Both the position numbers and the translations under genes were made by a program. A stretch of 6,599 bases of DNA from Stenotrophomonas raiganjensis (SeqCode) (GTDB taxonomy: Bacteria > Pseudomonadota > Gammaproteobacteria > Xanthomonadales > Xanthomonadaceae): contig NZ_JAUTXR010000061.1 of NCBI RefSeq assembly GCF_030658505.1, forward strand, positions 1-6,599, written 5' to 3'. The notes beneath the pieces are model-generated. The model was not told where the DNA came from and did not search any database. It saw only the letters and a program-made list of their open reading frames with translations. This document shows positions 5,552 through 6,599 of the stretch, in pieces (positions within the stretch are counted from its first letter, which is position 1; each line of letters starts with the position of its first letter).

Positions 5552-5845
5552 ATGGCAAAAAAGATCACTCAGGGCATGAGGGACGAGGCGGTTCGCCTTG
5601 TCGTTGTGGAGGGGCAGACAGTCAGGGACGTCTGCCAGCTGATGGATGTCGGCCCGACGGCGCTGAGGCGCTGGATCGAGCAATGGCGGCGAAAGCATGA
5701 CCCGCAGGCCGAGGCACCGCCTGTAGATGCCCAGGTCAGAATCGCCGAGCTGGAGGCCCAGAATCGCAGGCTCAAGGAGGAACGCGACCTGCTAAAAAAA
5801 TCCATCGCCTTCTTCATTCGGGACAGCGATCACCGGAACAAGTGA
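5552..5845 (+). CDS. IS3-family transposase OrfA (DNA-binding subunit)
   Basis: The product is a 97-residue protein. Residues about 1-45 form a helix-turn-helix of the transposase type (MRDEAVRLVVVEGQTVRDVC, then LMDVGPTALRRWIEQW), which in this family binds the IS ends. Residues about 62-85 form a short leucine-zipper-like coiled coil (VRIAELEAQNRRLKEERDLL) used for oligomerisation in related elements. The C-terminal LKKSIAFFIRDSDH is the usual end of such OrfA proteins. The length is normal for the family. Its last bases overlap the orfB reading frame by GTGA, and an A7 run near its end can give an OrfAB fusion. The codons are less strictly G/C-ending than in the chemotaxis genes, as expected for a mobile element. 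Confidence 0.93.
   Translation: MAKKITQGMRDEAVRLVVVEGQTVRDVCQLMDVGPTALRRWIEQWRRKHDPQAEAPPVDAQVRIAELEAQNRRLKEERDLLKKSIAFFIRDSDHRNK
5774..5800 (+). promoter_or_regulatory. Candidate programmed -1 frameshift signal in the IS
   Basis: The seven A residues at 5794-5800 are read in the orfA frame as CTA-AAA-AAA, which gives the slippery heptamer A AAA AAA. A Shine-Dalgarno-like AAGGAGG (5774-5780) lies 13 bases upstream, as in known SD-stimulated -1 frameshift sites. A slip here continues in the orfB frame from 5800 with no stop up to the window edge. A weak 5-bp stem (5804-5808 with 5826-5830) follows. Confidence 0.75.
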
Positions 5846-6599
5846 TCCAGGAATTGGGGAAGGCCGCTCCGATCCGATTGGTGTGCCAGTTGATGGACTA
5901 TCCCCGTAGCAGCTACTACGCCTGGCTGCACCGGGAGCCCCGGATTGACCGGGCGCTGCTGGCCCAGGTTGATCTGGTTCGTCGCATTCATCAGTCCCAC
6001 CGGGGGAGCTGTGGCTCTCGCAAGATGGCCAGGGAGCTGACCAACCGCGGCCTACCCATGGGGCGCTACCGCGCCCGGACGCTGATGCGCCGAGCCGGCG
6101 TCAGGGCGCGACAGCACCGGCGGCACAAGTACCACAGCCTGGGGCCGCAGGCACTGACGGCGCCCAACGTGTTGGAACGCCAATTCAACCCGGAGGGTCC
6201 CAACCAGGTCTGGGCAGGGGATATCACCTACATCCCGACCCAGCAAGGCTGGCTCTATCTGGCCATCGTGGTGGATCTGTTTGCCCGCCGGATCGTGGGC
6301 TGGGCCCACTCTCACGAAGGGGATGCCTGGCTGGCCGTCAGAGCCCTGCGCGGGGCGCTGAAACAGCGTCGTCCCAACGGGCGACTACTTTTCCACTCGG
6401 ATCAAGGTCGGCAGTACACCAGCCATGCCATGGCCGAAATCCTGCGTGACAACAGCATCACCCAGAGCATGAGCCGGAAGGGCAACTGCTGGGACAACGC
6501 GGTGGTGGAGCGGGTTTTTGCCACCCTCAAAGGGGAATGGCTTTACTCCAAATACCCCACTCGACAGGAGGCGGCAGCAGACATCGAGCAGTTCGTGGA
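5842..6599 (+). CDS. IS3-family transposase OrfB, DDE catalytic subunit (partial at window end)
   Basis: This frame is open from 5800, in the -1 register relative to orfA, to the last base; 252 whole codons follow the GTG at 5842. The start is uncertain: GTG at 5842 would overlap the orfA stop by 4 bases, but expression as an OrfAB fusion from the A7 run is more likely. The N-terminal part (CQLMDYPRSSYYAW, residues 15-28, then HRGSCGSRKMARELTNRGL) is the usual HTH_21-type region. The integrase core follows, with all three catalytic acids: D127 in WAGDITYI, D187 in FHSDQGRQYTS and E223 in DNAVVERVF. The spacing of 35 residues between the second D and E is the IS3 standard. Family members usually have about 270-300 residues, so only a short C-terminal part is missing. 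The part seen is intact. Confidence 0.92.
   Translation, partial: MIQELGKAAPIRLVCQLMDYPRSSYYAWLHREPRIDRALLAQVDLVRRIHQSHRGSCGSRKMARELTNRGLPMGRYRARTLMRRAGVRARQHRRHKYHSLGPQALTAPNVLERQFNPEGPNQVWAGDITYIPTQQGWLYLAIVVDLFARRIVGWAHSHEGDAWLAVRALRGALKQRRPNGRLLFHSDQGRQYTSHAMAEILRDNSITQSMSRKGNCWDNAVVERVFATLKGEWLYSKYPTRQEAAADIEQFV

Larger units (their letters stand above)
5491..6599 (+). mobile_element. IS3-family insertion sequence, left part (right end outside window)
   Basis: The element carries the overlapping orfA and orfB of an IS3-family transposase. The left end is placed at about 5491 (TGTGGTGGTCTAATCAACTT), because IS3-family ends start with TG and the preceding repeat stops matching at 5486. 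The exact base is uncertain by a few positions (TG at 5493 is also possible). The right inverted repeat and target duplication cannot be seen. The subgroup is not assigned. Transcription runs in the same direction as the chemotaxis genes. Confidence 0.85.

Noticed and set aside
5034..5579. A 181-codon plus-strand frame across the repeat region
   Set aside because: It is made of translated palindromes, crosses the terminator and the IS end, and overlaps the start of orfA.

Overview
The window looks like chromosomal DNA of a high-GC gammaproteobacterium of the Xanthomonadaceae, most likely Stenotrophomonas. The grounds are the strongly G/C-ending codons, CheW and chemoreceptor sequences of the expected type, and a pair of short palindromes at 1329-1401 that match my memory of the GTAG-headed SMAG/REP repeats of Stenotrophomonas maltophilia. 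The genus call is inference, since no database search was possible.

Positions 1-5018 are part of a motility and chemotaxis locus, all on the plus strand. In order it holds the 3' end of a chemoreceptor (1-370), a YcgR-type PilZ flagellar-brake protein (541-1314), CheW (1527-2018), a small exported protein with a probable OB fold (2155-2538) and a complete 792-residue chemoreceptor (2640-5018). Both chemoreceptors end in the same DGDWQEF tail, a CheR/CheB tether of the xWxxF type, and are almost identical in their last signalling helix. CheW links receptors like these to CheA, and YcgR slows the flagellar motor when cyclic-di-GMP is high. One sigma-28 (FliA) type promoter before cheW is very convincing. 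Weaker look-alikes at the same -35/-10 spacing lie before ycgR and before the small exported gene.

Positions 5019-5490 carry no gene. The stretch starts with a rho-independent terminator and continues with a cluster of palindromic repeats. These are a long stem-loop (5151-5254), a perfect 19-bp palindrome (5326-5366) related to one at 379-416, and a second, inverted and apparently truncated copy of the first stem-loop core (5421-5486).

From about 5491 to the window end is the left part of an IS3-family insertion sequence. It has orfA (5552-5845) and, in the -1 frame, most of orfB (5842 to the edge) with an intact DDE triad. A run of seven A residues with an upstream Shine-Dalgarno-like sequence is a good candidate site for programmed -1 frameshifting. 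The IS seems to have landed inside the right-hand repeat.

I see no wholly new multi-gene system. The points most worth following are the small exported protein in a chemotaxis locus, its structured leader with a GGA-bearing loop, the row of FliA-like promoters, and the two-copy repeat interrupted by the IS.
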